DNA of 64,000 bases from Amnibacterium setariae (GCF_003581425.1 NZ_QXTG01000003.1:293-64292), one strand, 5' to 3'. Shown: positions 47,176-55,658, counted from the first letter of the stretch. Numbers and translations are program-made. Notes: generated by a model from the sequence alone, not told the origin.

Positions 47176-48706
47176 CGTCGACGCCACGGCGCCGGTACGG
47201 GCGGACGCCGACCCGCCCGCCGGGCTGCTCGACGCCTTCTGGCGGTACGAGCGCGCTCTCATGGCGGACGACGTGCCCGGGCTCGACGCGCTCTTCGCGG
47301 ACGGCCCGTGGACGCTGCGCGGCGACGCGGGGGGCCTCCTCGTCGGCCACGACGCGATCTCCGCCTTCCGCCGGGGCCGCGGCGGCGCGCCGCAGCGGCG
47401 GATCGCCGCCGTGCACGTCCGCGTCCTCGGGCAGGACGACGCCGTCGTGGTCGCCGAGCTGGTCCCGCGGACCGGCGGCCGGGGGCAGCAGACGCAGGTC
47501 TGGCGCCGCGGCGAGCGGGGCTGGCAGGTGCTCGTCGCCCACGTGTCGGCGCCGGCGCCCGCGGTCGACGGCCGCGTGTGGCGCGAGGTCGGGACCCCGC
47601 TCGTCGCCGGCAGCGACGAGGGCCCGCTGTCCGGCGCGCGCGTCGCCGTGAAGGACCTCTTCGCGCTCGCCGGGCACCGCATCGGCGCGGGCGTGCCCGC
47701 CTGGCTGGCATCGGCTCGCCCCGAGCCGGCGACGGCGTCGGCGGTCCAGGTGCTGCTCGACGCCGGGGCCGACGTGACCGGGCTCGCGCGGACCGACGAG
47801 CTCGCCTACTCGATCGCGGGCGCGAACCCGCACCACGGCACCCCGCCGAACGCCCGCGTGCCCGGCGCCCTGCCCGGCGGATCCTCCAGCGGACCGGCGT
47901 CGGCGGTCGCGCTCGGTCAGGCGGACATCGGCCTCGCCACCGACACGGGCGGCTCGATCCGGGTGCCCGCCTCCTACCAGGGGCTGTGGGGGCTGCGGAC
48001 CACGCACGGCCGCGTCACGCGGGACGGCCTGGTCCCGCTCGCACCGAGCTTCGACACGATCGGTTGGCTGACGCGCGATCGCACGACGCTCGCCGTCGCC
48101 TCCCGCGTGTCGGGCGCCGGTGCGCCGGCCGAGCCCGCGCCCGAGCGGTTCGTCGTCGCGCCCGCCCTCCTCGGCGACCTCGACCCGGCCGTGCAGGAGG
48201 CGTTCGGCGCCTGGACCGCGGCGCACGCGTCGGCCGAGGAGGTCGACCTCGGCGACGTCGCGGCGGCGCAGGAGGCCTTCCGCGTCGTGCAGGCCCACGA
48301 GGCCTGGGGCGTGCACGGCGGGTGGCTCACCGCCCATCCCGACGCCGTCCGCGGCGCGGTCGCCGAGCGGTTCCGCGTCGCGGCCGGGATCACGGACGGC
48401 GAGGCCGCCCGTGCCCGCGCCGCCGTCGAGCGGCACCGGCAGCGGTTCGCCGACGCGCTGGACGGCGCGATCCTCGTGCTGCCGTCCGCCGCGTCCCCCG
48501 CTCCGCAGGCGACCGCCGATCCGACCGCCGTCGACGCCGTCCGCGCCCGCACCCTCCGGCTCACCTGCGTCGCGGGGATCCTCGGCGCACCGGCGCTCTC
48601 CATGCCGCTGCTCGAGGTCGATGGCGCGCCGCTGGGCGTGTGTCTCGTCGGCCCGCGGCACGGCGACGACGCCCTCGTCCACCGCGCGGCCGCCTTCGAG
48701 CGCTGA
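47168..48706 (+). CDS. AtzH/HpxZ (DUF3225)-amidase fusion protein, 512 aa
   Basis: A two-domain enzyme. The N-terminal part (about 18-130) is an AtzH/HpxZ-like domain: LLDAFWRYERALMADDVPGL then LFADGPWTLRGDAGG, VGHDAISAFRRGRGG and RRIAAVHVRVLG. The C-terminal part is an amidase-signature enzyme with catalytic Lys in RVAVKDLFALAG, the cis-Ser in GGSSSGPASAVA and the Ser nucleophile in DTGGSIRVPAS. In Klebsiella separate hpxZ and hpxY genes of these two types lie in the operon that degrades oxalurate, which is the product of the PucG reaction; here they are joined. ATG start at 47168. Oxalurate, or a related ureide, is the likely substrate. Confidence 0.85.
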   Translation: MPDVDATAPVRADADPPAGLLDAFWRYERALMADDVPGLDALFADGPWTLRGDAGGLLVGHDAISAFRRGRGGAPQRRIAAVHVRVLGQDDAVVVAELVPRTGGRGQQTQVWRRGERGWQVLVAHVSAPAPAVDGRVWREVGTPLVAGSDEGPLSGARVAVKDLFALAGHRIGAGVPAWLASARPEPATASAVQVLLDAGADVTGLARTDELAYSIAGANPHHGTPPNARVPGALPGGSSSGPASAVALGQADIGLATDTGGSIRVPASYQGLWGLRTTHGRVTRDGLVPLAPSFDTIGWLTRDRTTLAVASRVSGAGAPAEPAPERFVVAPALLGDLDPAVQEAFGAWTAAHASAEEVDLGDVAAAQEAFRVVQAHEAWGVHGGWLTAHPDAVRGAVAERFRVAAGITDGEAARARAAVERHRQRFADALDGAILVLPSAASPAPQATADPTAVDAVRARTLRLTCVAGILGAPALSMPLLEVDGAPLGVCLVGPRHGDDALVHRAAAFER

Positions 48707-48722
48707 CGGGTCGGGCCTGCGG

Positions 48723-48764
48723 GGTGACCTCGAGGCTCGCCGCGCTCGCACCTCGATCAGCGGG
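48723..48764. repeat. Dispersed 41-bp intergenic repeat, copy 2
   Basis: It matches the reverse complement of 1351-1391. A partner half (TCGAGACCACC, about 48784-48795) can pair with the start of the repeat, so this copy can fold as a long hairpin that may terminate the amidase transcript. Confidence 0.55.
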
Positions 48765-48807
48765 ACGCGGCCGGCCGGCGCGCGTCGAGACCACCTCGAC
48801 ACCTGCC

Positions 48808-48830
48808 TGAAACACCTGTTCCAGTACGAT
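48808..48830 (+). promoter_or_regulatory. Probable RpiR operator and -10 box before pucG
   Basis: TGAAAC-ACCT-GTTCCA (48808-48823) is an imperfect palindrome like operators of RpiR-type regulators. A TACGAT -10-like box (48825-48830) follows directly. A second related half-site (ACGTCCGTTCCA, 48842-48853) lies just before the AAGGAGG of pucG. Confidence 0.5.
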
Positions 48831-48863
48831 CGGCTTCAGCAACGTCCGTTCCAAGGAGGCAGG

Positions 48864-50087
48864 ATGCCCGCCGGTCCGATCGACCCGCCCGCCCGGCTGC
48901 TGATGGGGCCCGGCCCCATCTCCATGTACCCGCGCGTGCTGCAGGCGATGTCCGCACAGCTCGTCGGGCAGTACGACCCGTTCATGACGGCGACGATGAC
49001 CGAGACGCAGGCGCTCTACCGCGAGGTGTTCGCGACCCGGAACGAGGCGACGCTGCTCGTCGACGGCACCTCGCGCGCCGGTATCGAGGCCGCCCTCGTC
49101 TCCCTCATCACGCCGGGCGACCGGGTGCTCGTGCCCCGCTTCGGCCGCTTCGGGCACCTGCTCGTCGAGATCGCGGAGCGCTGCGGCGCCGAGGTGCACG
49201 CCATCGACGTGCCGTGGGGCGAGGTCTTCGACCCGGCCGCGATCGAGGCGGCGGTCCGCGAGGTGCGTCCGGCGCTCGTCGCGATCGTGCACGGCGACAC
49301 GTCCACGACCGTCGCGCAGCCGCTCGAGGGCCTCGGTGCGATCTGCCGCGAGCACGGTGCGCTGCTCTACTGCGACACGACCGCGTCGCTCGGCGGCAAC
49401 GACTTCCGGACCGACGAGTGGGGGCTCGACGCCGTGACCGCGGGGCTGCAGAAGTGCCTCGGCGGGCCCTCCGGCTCCGCACCGATCACCCTGTCCGAGC
49501 GGGCCGTCGCGGTGATCGAGTCCCGGAAGAGCATCGAGGCCGGCATCCGGGTCGAGGGCGATCCCGTGCGCCAGGACCGGATCCGCTCCAACTACTTCGA
49601 CCTCGGCCAGATCCTCGACTACTGGGGACCGAAGCGGCTCAACCACCACACCGAGGCCACGACGATGCTCTACGGCGCCCGCGAGTGCGCCCGCATCCTG
49701 CTCGAGGAGGGCCTCGACGCCTCCGTCGCCCGCCACCGGCTGCACGGCGGCGCGATGCTCGCCGGCGTGCAGGGGCTCGGGCTCGAGCCGTTCGGCGACC
49801 TCGCGCACCGCATGACGAACGTCGTGGGCGTGCGGATCCCCGAGGGCGTCGTCGGCGACGCCGTGCGGGCCGAGCTGCTCGCGGACTACGGCATCGAGAT
49901 CGGCACCTCCTTCGGCCCGCTGCACGGGAAGGTGTGGCGGATCGGGACCATGGGGTACAACGCCCGGCGCGACGCCGTGCTCGTCACCCTCGCCGCGCTG
50001 GAGGCGGTGCTGCGGCGCCACGGCGTCGGCGTGCCGACCGGCGGCGGCACCGAGGCGGCCCTCGACGTCTACCGGGCGGCCGCATGA
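48864..50087 (+). CDS. pucG: (S)-ureidoglycine-glyoxylate aminotransferase-like enzyme, 407 aa
   Basis: A fold-type I PLP aminotransferase of the serine-pyruvate/alanine-glyoxylate class. It opens with LLMGPGPISMYPRVLQAM and has QLVGQYDPFMTATM, VDGTSRAGIEAALVSLI, VHGDTSTTVAQPLEGLG, TTASLGGNDFRTDEW and the PLP lysine in AGLQKCLGGPSGSAP. In the ureide context (allantoate hydrolase next, amidase before) it is best read as PucG, converting ureidoglycine and glyoxylate to oxalurate and glycine. AAGGAGG sits 4 nt before the ATG. The stop overlaps the next start by 4 nt. Confidence 0.85.
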   Translation: MPAGPIDPPARLLMGPGPISMYPRVLQAMSAQLVGQYDPFMTATMTETQALYREVFATRNEATLLVDGTSRAGIEAALVSLITPGDRVLVPRFGRFGHLLVEIAERCGAEVHAIDVPWGEVFDPAAIEAAVREVRPALVAIVHGDTSTTVAQPLEGLGAICREHGALLYCDTTASLGGNDFRTDEWGLDAVTAGLQKCLGGPSGSAPITLSERAVAVIESRKSIEAGIRVEGDPVRQDRIRSNYFDLGQILDYWGPKRLNHHTEATTMLYGARECARILLEEGLDASVARHRLHGGAMLAGVQGLGLEPFGDLAHRMTNVVGVRIPEGVVGDAVRAELLADYGIEIGTSFGPLHGKVWRIGTMGYNARRDAVLVTLAALEAVLRRHGVGVPTGGGTEAALDVYRAAA

Positions 50088-51313
50088 CCGGCGCTGCCCG
50101 GGCCCTCGAGCGCTGCGACGTGCTCGCCGGCTTCTCCTCGCTCGACGGGGCGCTCGAACGCGTGCCGTTCTCCGAGGAGCACCGCGCGGTGAACGCCCTC
50201 GTCGGCGAGTGGATGCGCGAGGCCGGGCTCGTCGTGCACCAGGACGCCGCAGGCAACCTCTGCGGGCGGATGGAGGGCGCGCGGCCCGGCCTCCCCGCGC
50301 TGGTGCTCGGCAGCCACCTCGACACGGTCACCGACGCGGGCCGGTACGACGGGATGCTCGGCGTGCTGCTCGCGATCGAGGTCGCGCACCGGATCGAGCC
50401 GGGCGCGCTGCCGTTCGCGCTCGAGCTGGTCGCGTTCACCGACGAGGAGGGCACCCGGTTCGGGAACGCGCTGTTCGGCTCCCGGGCCTTCGCGGGCCGG
50501 GTCGACGACGCCTGGCTCGCCACGGCCGACCGCGGCGGGGTCACGGTCGCGGAGGCGATGACCCGCTTCGGGCTCGACCCGGCGCGGATCGGGGAGGCCG
50601 CACGCCGCCCCGAGGAGCTCGTCGGCTACCTCGAGACCCACATCGAGCAGGGCCCGCAGCTGCTCGACGCCGACCGCGCGCTCGCGGTCGTGCCCGCCAT
50701 CGCGGGCGCGCGGCGCTTCGCCCTGCAGGTCACCGGCCGCGCCGGCCACGCCGGCGGGACCCCCTACGGCCGGCGCCGCGACGCGCTCGTCGCGGCCGCC
50801 GAGATCGTCGCCGCGGTCGAGCGGGTCGCCATCGAGACCGGCACGATCGGCACGGTCGGCCGCATCCGCGCCTACCCCGGCGGCATCAACGTCGTGCCCG
50901 GGATCTGCCGGTTCTCGCTCGACCTCCGAGCGGAGACGGACGCGGCCCGCGACGCCGCCTTCGCCCGCATCGAGGCGGTCGCGCAGGAGGTCTGCGCCCG
51001 ACGCGGCACGACCTGGAGCGCGGAGGAGCTCTACCGGGCGGACGCCACCACGTGCGACCCGGCGCTCGTCGCCGCCGTCGAGGAGGGGGTCCGCGCGACC
51101 GGCGACGCGACCCCGATGCGGATCTGGAGCCGCGCCGGCCACGACGGCATGGCCGTGGCCGACGTGACCGGCGTCGCGATGCTCTTCCTCCGCTGCGGGA
51201 ACGACGGCGTCAGCCACCACCCCGACGAGACGGTGACCCTCGAGGACACGGCGGCCGCGCTGGACGCCTTCGAGGCGGCGGTCCGCGCCGTCGCCCGCCG
51301 GGACGCGGCGTGA
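50084..51313 (+). CDS. allC: Allantoate amidohydrolase-type M20 zinc hydrolase, 409 aa
   Basis: An M20-family metallohydrolase of the AllC/hydantoinase group. Metal-binding residues are in GSHLDTVTDAGRYDGMLGV (His and Asp), DEEGTRFGNALFGSRAF (Glu pair), THIEQGPQL and the C-terminal SHHPDETVTLED. The dimerisation lid is present (ARRFALQVTGRAGHAGGTPY). The length suits the family. ATG overlaps the pucG stop codon (ATGA). Its position between pucG and an RpiR regulator supports allantoate as substrate, giving ureidoglycine, ammonia and CO2; N-carbamoyl amino acids are the alternative. Confidence 0.88.
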   Translation: MTGAARALERCDVLAGFSSLDGALERVPFSEEHRAVNALVGEWMREAGLVVHQDAAGNLCGRMEGARPGLPALVLGSHLDTVTDAGRYDGMLGVLLAIEVAHRIEPGALPFALELVAFTDEEGTRFGNALFGSRAFAGRVDDAWLATADRGGVTVAEAMTRFGLDPARIGEAARRPEELVGYLETHIEQGPQLLDADRALAVVPAIAGARRFALQVTGRAGHAGGTPYGRRRDALVAAAEIVAAVERVAIETGTIGTVGRIRAYPGGINVVPGICRFSLDLRAETDAARDAAFARIEAVAQEVCARRGTTWSAEELYRADATTCDPALVAAVEEGVRATGDATPMRIWSRAGHDGMAVADVTGVAMLFLRCGNDGVSHHPDETVTLEDTAAALDAFEAAVRAVARRDAA

Positions 51314-52137
51314 CCGCGCCGGGCACGCTCGTCGAGCGCATCGACGCGGCCTGGACGGCGCTCGGGCCGCAGGAGCAGCGCGTCGCCGGCTTCCTCCGCG
51401 CGCGGCCCGACGAGTCCGCGCTCTACAACGCCGCCGAGCTCGCTCGCCGGACCGGCGTCTCGAAGGCCACCGTCTCCCGCACATTCCAGCGGCTCGGCTT
51501 CGCCGGCGCGCAGGAGGCGCGGGACCTGCTGCGCGCGCAGCGCGGCGCCGGGCTGCCGGTCGTCGTCGACGACCCGGACGACGCGGTCGCCGCGCAGGCC
51601 TCGCGGGACGCCGCGAACGTGCAGCGGCTCGCGGCCGAGACCGACCGGGCCGCGCTCGACGCCGCGGCGCACGCCGTCGCCGTCGCCCGGCAGGTCGTCG
51701 TCCTCGGCTTCCGGTCCGGCTTCCCGGTCGCGATGCTGCTGCGGCAGGCGCTCGTCCAGGCCCGGCCCGACGTCCGGCTGGTCCCGGAGCACGGGCAGAC
51801 GCTGGGGGAGGAGCTCGTCGGGCTCGGCGCGGACGACGTCGTCGTGGTCGTCGGGCTGCGGCGGCGGCCGGCCTCGTTCGACGACGTGCTCCGCGCGCTC
51901 GACACCGCGCCCTCCCGCACGCTGCTGCTCGCCGACCCCTCGCTCGGGCCGACGCCCGCGGACTGGCGGTTCGACGCCGCGATCGAGTCGGCGTCGCCGT
52001 TCGACTCCTACGCCGCGCCGCTGGCCCTGGTCAGCGCCCTCGCGGGCCGGGTGCTCGCCGGGCTCGACGGCGCCGGAGCGGCGCGGGTCGCGGCCGTGCG
52101 GGCCGCCTACGCGGACCTCGGCGAGCTCGGCGCCTGA
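51310..52137 (+). CDS. RpiR-family transcriptional regulator, 275 aa
   Basis: An RpiR-type regulator with an N-terminal helix-turn-helix (RVAGFLRARPDESALYNAAE followed by LARRTGVSKATVSRTFQRLG) and a C-terminal SIS-like sugar/ligand-binding domain (ARQVVVLGFRSGFPVAMLLR, ADDVVVVVGLRRRPASFDDV). GTG start overlapping the previous stop by 4 nt, so it is the third gene of the pucG-allC-rpiR operon. The likely ligand is a ureide such as allantoin or allantoate, and the TGAAAC-N4-GTTCCA site before pucG is a probable target. Confidence 0.9.
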   Translation: MTAPGTLVERIDAAWTALGPQEQRVAGFLRARPDESALYNAAELARRTGVSKATVSRTFQRLGFAGAQEARDLLRAQRGAGLPVVVDDPDDAVAAQASRDAANVQRLAAETDRAALDAAAHAVAVARQVVVLGFRSGFPVAMLLRQALVQARPDVRLVPEHGQTLGEELVGLGADDVVVVVGLRRRPASFDDVLRALDTAPSRTLLLADPSLGPTPADWRFDAAIESASPFDSYAAPLALVSALAGRVLAGLDGAGAARVAAVRAAYADLGELGA

Positions 52138-52143
52138 CGCCGG

Positions 52144-52695
52144 TCAGCGGCGGTCGACGTCCTCGCCGTCGTAGAGGTCGCTGCACTCGACCCAGGCGAC
52201 GTCGTGCAGCTCGAGGTACCGCCGGCCGCCCTCGTCGCCGTGCAGCGCCTCCCGGAACCCGTCCCAGTGGTCCCGGCCGAGCAGCACCGGATGCCCCGGC
52301 CGGTCGTCGTAGGCCGCGCGGACGAGCGCCTCCCGCTGCACGCCCCGCTCGAGGACCCGCTCGACGACGGCCGGCGGCATGCCCGGCAGGTCGACGAGCG
52401 AGATCAGCGCCGCGTCCGCCTCCGGCAGCGCCGCGATGCCCTCGGCGAGGGAGGCGCCCATCCCGGAGCGCCAGTGCGCGGCTCGCACGACCGTCGCCTC
52501 CGGAGGCACGAGCGGCTCGGCCTCGTCCGCACCCGCGCCGAGCACCACGACCGCGGCGTCGCAGCCGCCCGCGAGCAGCACGCGCACCGCGCGCGCCACC
52601 CAGGGCTCGCCGTCGGGCGTCCGCGCGAGCGACTTCGGGCCGCCGAAGCGGTCGCCCGCACCGGCGGCGAGCACGAGCCCGACGACGTCCGTCAT
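52144..52695 (-). CDS. MobA-like nucleotidyltransferase, 183 aa
   Basis: A member of the MobA/MocA nucleotidyltransferase family that activates molybdenum cofactor. It opens with VVGLVLAAGAGDRFGGPKSL (nucleotide-binding loop), then VVVLGAGADEAEPLV, AHWRSGMGASLAEGIAALPE, ALISLVDLPGMPP and GHPVLLGRDHW. GGAGG lies 6 nt before the ATG. It converges with the RpiR gene. Relatives produce the cytosine dinucleotide form of the cofactor needed by xanthine dehydrogenase, the enzyme that would feed the urate pathway here, although that dehydrogenase is not in the window. Confidence 0.88.
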   Translation of the reverse strand: MTDVVGLVLAAGAGDRFGGPKSLARTPDGEPWVARAVRVLLAGGCDAAVVVLGAGADEAEPLVPPEATVVRAAHWRSGMGASLAEGIAALPEADAALISLVDLPGMPPAVVERVLERGVQREALVRAAYDDRPGHPVLLGRDHWDGFREALHGDEGGRRYLELHDVAWVECSDLYDGEDVDRR

Positions 52696-52746
52696 GCCGT
52701 TCCTCCTGTTCGCCCGCAAGCGGTTGCGGCCCGTACCGTTCTCCCG

Positions 52747-53979
52747 ATGAGCACCACCCGGACGCGGCCCTCCGCGGAGCTGCGGCACTGGCGCGACGCG
52801 GTCTTCACGATCTTCGCGCTCTGCGGCTTCGTGTTCGCGACGTGGGCGAGCCGGGTGCCGACGGTGCGGGACCTGCTCGGCGCGAGCACGCAGGAGATGG
52901 GCTTCCTGATCCTCGGCATGAGCGCCGGCTCGATCGTCGGCGTCGTCGCCGCGAGCCACGTCGTCGCCCGCCTCGGCGCGACCCGCACGATCCTCTGGGT
53001 CTACAGCGCCGTCGCCGCCGGGATGATCCTGCTCGGCCCGATCGTCGCCTTCGTCCCGGCGTTCCTGCCGATCTTCCTCGTGCTCATCGTGCTCGGCCTG
53101 GCCAGCGTCGTCGACGTCGCGATGAACCTGTCGGGCGCCGCGAACGAGCGCGCGATCGGCCGCACGATCATGCCGCTGTTCCACGCCGCCTTCTCCGGGG
53201 GCACCGTGCTCGGCGCTGCGATCGGCGCGTTCCTCGAGCACCTCGACGTGCCGATCGGCGTGCACTTCACCGCCATCGGGATCGTCGCGCTCGTCGTGAA
53301 CCTCGTGCTCGTGCGCTTCCTGCAGCCCGCGGAGCAGCCGCTCGAGGAGGGCGCCGAGCCCGGCCCGAGCGGCTTCCGCAGCCGCCTCGCCGTCTGGAAG
53401 GACCCGCGGGTCATCCTGATCGGCGTCATCGTGCTCGGCATGGCGTTCGTGGAGGGCAGCGCGAACGACTGGCTCAGCCTCGCGATGGTGGACGGGCACG
53501 GCTTCGACAACGCGGGCGGCGCCGCCGTGCTCAGCCTCTTCCTCGCCGCGATGACGGCCGGCCGCATCGGCGGCGTCTTCGTGCTCGACCGCTTCGGGCG
53601 GGTGCCCGTGCTGCGCGCCTCGGCCGCGCTCGCCGTGGTCGGCCTGCTGCTCGTGATCGTCGTCCCGGTCGACGCGATCGTGATCGTCGGCGTCGTGCTC
53701 TGGGGCGTCGGCGCCTCCCTCGGCTTCCCCGTCGGGATGTCCGCGGCCGCCGACGACCCGCGGACGGCGACCGCGACGGTGGGCGCGGTCGCGACCATCG
53801 GCTACACCGCGTTCCTCGTCGGTCCGCCCCTCATCGGGCTGATCGGCGAGCACACGGGCATCCTGCTCGCGCTGCTCGTGGTGCTCGTCCTCATCGCGGC
53901 GGCCGGCCTCGCGTCGGGCGCCGCCCGGCCGATCGCTCGGCCCGCAGCCGCCCCGGTCCCGGCGGAGCCGACGGCCTAG
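52747..53979 (+). CDS. Major facilitator superfamily transporter, 410 aa
   Basis: A 12-helix MFS transporter. Hydrophobic segments start at AVFTIFALCGFVFATWASRV and end at LLALLVVLVLIAAAGLASG; loop motif A-like VVARLGATRTIL is present. TACCGT lies 7 nt before the ATG at 52747 with no Shine-Dalgarno, so the mRNA is probably leaderless. It shares a 51-bp divergent region with the MobA-like gene and leads into the uric-acid genes uraD and pucM (10-nt gap), hence an import or export role for a purine or ureide is possible but unproven. Confidence 0.88.
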   Translation: MSTTRTRPSAELRHWRDAVFTIFALCGFVFATWASRVPTVRDLLGASTQEMGFLILGMSAGSIVGVVAASHVVARLGATRTILWVYSAVAAGMILLGPIVAFVPAFLPIFLVLIVLGLASVVDVAMNLSGAANERAIGRTIMPLFHAAFSGGTVLGAAIGAFLEHLDVPIGVHFTAIGIVALVVNLVLVRFLQPAEQPLEEGAEPGPSGFRSRLAVWKDPRVILIGVIVLGMAFVEGSANDWLSLAMVDGHGFDNAGGAAVLSLFLAAMTAGRIGGVFVLDRFGRVPVLRASAALAVVGLLLVIVVPVDAIVIVGVVLWGVGASLGFPVGMSAAADDPRTATATVGAVATIGYTAFLVGPPLIGLIGEHTGILLALLVVLVLIAAAGLASGAARPIARPAAAPVPAEPTA

Positions 53980-53989
53980 TCTGAGCCGG

Positions 53990-54478
53990 GTGATCGACGC
54001 CGCCTCGCCCGACGCCCGCGACCGCCTGTCGGCCGCCCTCGGCATCGCCCGGTGGGTCGACGAGGTCGCCGCCGGGTCGCCCTACGCCTCCCTCGACGTG
54101 CTCGTCGACGCGGGGGAGCGGGCCGCCGCCGACCTCACCGACGCGGAGCTCGACGAGGCGGTCGGGCACCACCCCCGGATCGGCGAGCGCGCCGCCGGCG
54201 AGGGCGCCTCGTCCCGGCTGTCCGCGGGCGAGCAGGCGGGGCTGGGCCGCAACGACGAGGGCGTCGACGCGGCCATCGCGCGGGGCAACGAGGTCTACGA
54301 GGAGCGCTTCGGCCGCGTCTTCCTGATCCGCGCGGCCGGCCGGTCGCGGCAGGAGGTGCTCGACGAGCTGCAGCGGCGGCTCAAGAACGACGACGCCGCG
54401 GAGACGGCGGAGGCGAAGGACCAGCTGCGGCAGATCGCCGCGCTGCGCCTCCGCGCGCTGTTCGGGGAGGACGCATGA
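53990..54478 (+). CDS. uraD: 2-oxo-4-hydroxy-4-carboxy-5-ureidoimidazoline (OHCU) decarboxylase, 162 aa
   Basis: Converts OHCU to (S)-allantoin, the last step of urate breakdown to allantoin. Family motifs: VGHHPRIGERAAGEGASSRL with the catalytic His, SAGEQAGLGRNDE, and NEVYEERFGRVFLIRAAGRS. The length of 162 residues is standard. GTG start at 53990; TAGTCT lies 7 nt upstream with no Shine-Dalgarno, pointing to a leaderless mRNA. The stop overlaps the pucM start by 4 nt, so the two genes are translated together. Confidence 0.95.
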   Translation: MIDAASPDARDRLSAALGIARWVDEVAAGSPYASLDVLVDAGERAAADLTDAELDEAVGHHPRIGERAAGEGASSRLSAGEQAGLGRNDEGVDAAIARGNEVYEERFGRVFLIRAAGRSRQEVLDELQRRLKNDDAAETAEAKDQLRQIAALRLRALFGEDA

Positions 54479-54807
54479 GCCAGGTCACCACCCACGTGCT
54501 CGACGCCGCCTTCGGCACGCCCGCCGTCGGCGTCGGCGTGACGCTGGACCGGCAGACGGCCGACGGGTGGAGCGAGGTCGGCAGCGGGGCGACGGACAAG
54601 GACGGCCGCATCCCCGAGCTCGGCCCGGACCGCCTCGAGGGCGGCATCCACCGCCTCACCTTCGCGACGGGCGACTACTTCGACGCCACCGGGCGGCCGA
54701 GCTTCTACCCGGAGGTGCAGGTGCACTTCCGCCTCTCGGGCACCGAGCACTACCACGTGCCCCTGCTGCTGAGCCCCTTCAGCTACAGCACCTACCGCGG
54801 GTCCTGA
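54475..54807 (+). CDS. uraH: 5-hydroxyisourate hydrolase, 110 aa
   Basis: A transthyretin-like enzyme that hydrolyses 5-hydroxyisourate, the urate oxidase product, to OHCU. It has the N-terminal THVLDAAFGTPAVGVGVTL, FATGDYFDATGRPSFYPEV and the C-terminal hallmark SYSTYRGS. The length of 110 residues is standard. ATG start overlapping uraD's stop codon (ATGA). With uraD downstream of an MFS gene, and with urate oxidase and allantoinase nearby, it forms the urate branch of the region. Confidence 0.96.
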   Translation: MSQVTTHVLDAAFGTPAVGVGVTLDRQTADGWSEVGSGATDKDGRIPELGPDRLEGGIHRLTFATGDYFDATGRPSFYPEVQVHFRLSGTEHYHVPLLLSPFSYSTYRGS

Positions 54808-54814
54808 CCCCGCC

Positions 54815-55522
54815 TCAGCGCTCGGGCAGCAGCTCGTCGAGGGAGCGGATGACGGCGTCCGGCCGCGGGCCGTCGGGCGGCAGCGCGACGCCCGCGCGGT
54901 CGAGCCAGACGCCGCGGATGCCCGTCTCGAGGGCGCCCGGCATGTCGTGCCACAGGTTGTCGCCCACGAACCACACGTCTTCGGGGCCGATCCCCGCGGC
55001 CGCGAGCGCGACGGCGAAGACGGCCGGGTCGGGCTTCTTGACCCCGGCCTCGCTCGACACCGTCAGCGGATCGAACCGGCCGGTCAGCCCGACCGCGTCG
55101 AGCTTGCCGCGCTGCACCGCGCCGGAGCCGTTCGTGACCATGCCGACGCGGATCCCCTCCGCCGCGAGCCGGTCCAGGGCGGGCAGCACGTCGGGGAAGA
55201 GGCGGAGGGACGCGCGCTCCTGTCGTCGCCACTCCGACCAGGCGCGCTCCAGCAGGGCCGGGTCCTCCAGCCCGCACTCGGCGAGGGTCTCGCGCCACGC
55301 CTCCCGGCCGATCTCCTCGCCGGCACGGCCGCCGAGCATGTAGTCGTCCTCGACCTCCGGCCAGCGCCGCTGCCACACCGCGGTGTTCGCGGCGACCAGC
55401 TCGTCCGGCGAGACGCCGGGCACCTCGGCCGCGATCGCCTCGCACGTCGCCCGCATGGCGGACGGGAGCCCCGCGCCGTCGACCAGCGTGCCGTCGAGGT
55501 CGAAGAGCACGAGCGCGGGCAT
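54815..55522 (-). CDS. HAD-superfamily hydrolase, 235 aa
   Basis: A haloacid-dehalogenase-type phosphatase. Motif I is LVLFDLDGTLVDG, motif II is VTNGSGAVQRGKL, motif III/IV is GVKKPDPAVF followed by WFVGDNLWHDMPGALETGI. The cap domain is of the C1 type. The length suits a phosphoglycolate-phosphatase or pyrimidine-nucleotidase relative. ATG start at 55522. It lies downstream of urate oxidase on the same strand, separated by a nested-repeat element, and converges with uraH. The substrate is unknown. Confidence 0.92.
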   Translation of the reverse strand: MPALVLFDLDGTLVDGAGLPSAMRATCEAIAAEVPGVSPDELVAANTAVWQRRWPEVEDDYMLGGRAGEEIGREAWRETLAECGLEDPALLERAWSEWRRQERASLRLFPDVLPALDRLAAEGIRVGMVTNGSGAVQRGKLDAVGLTGRFDPLTVSSEAGVKKPDPAVFAVALAAAGIGPEDVWFVGDNLWHDMPGALETGIRGVWLDRAGVALPPDGPRPDAVIRSLDELLPER

Positions 55523-55555
55523 GCGCCCATCCTGGCGATGACCGGCCCTCGGGAG

Positions 55556-55636
55556 CGATCGAGCAGGACATTCTCGGTCGAGCAGGACCCCCGCGCCCGT
55601 CCCGTCCTGCCGGATCGACGAGGTCCTGCTGGATCG
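55556..55636. repeat. Nested inverted/direct repeat element
   Basis: Four copies of a 14-bp unit: direct at 55556-55569 and 55575-55588 (CGATCGAGCAGGAC type), and inverted at 55604-55617 and 55623-55636. Both direct pairs are spaced by 19 bp. The outer pair extends to 17 bp (55553-55569 with 55623-55639) with one mismatch. It lies in the gap between two minus-strand genes, 22 nt past the urate oxidase stop, and could be a terminator or a protein-binding array. Confidence 0.75.
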
Positions 55637-55658
55637 CTCGGGTGGAGCGCGACGGTGC

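Noticed and set aside
52705-52735. Hairpin CCGCAAGCGGTTGCGG followed by CCGTACCG, like a fourth double-hairpin element
   Set aside because: The second hairpin and CTGACG tail are missing, and GTACCGT is better explained as the -10 box of the MFS gene.
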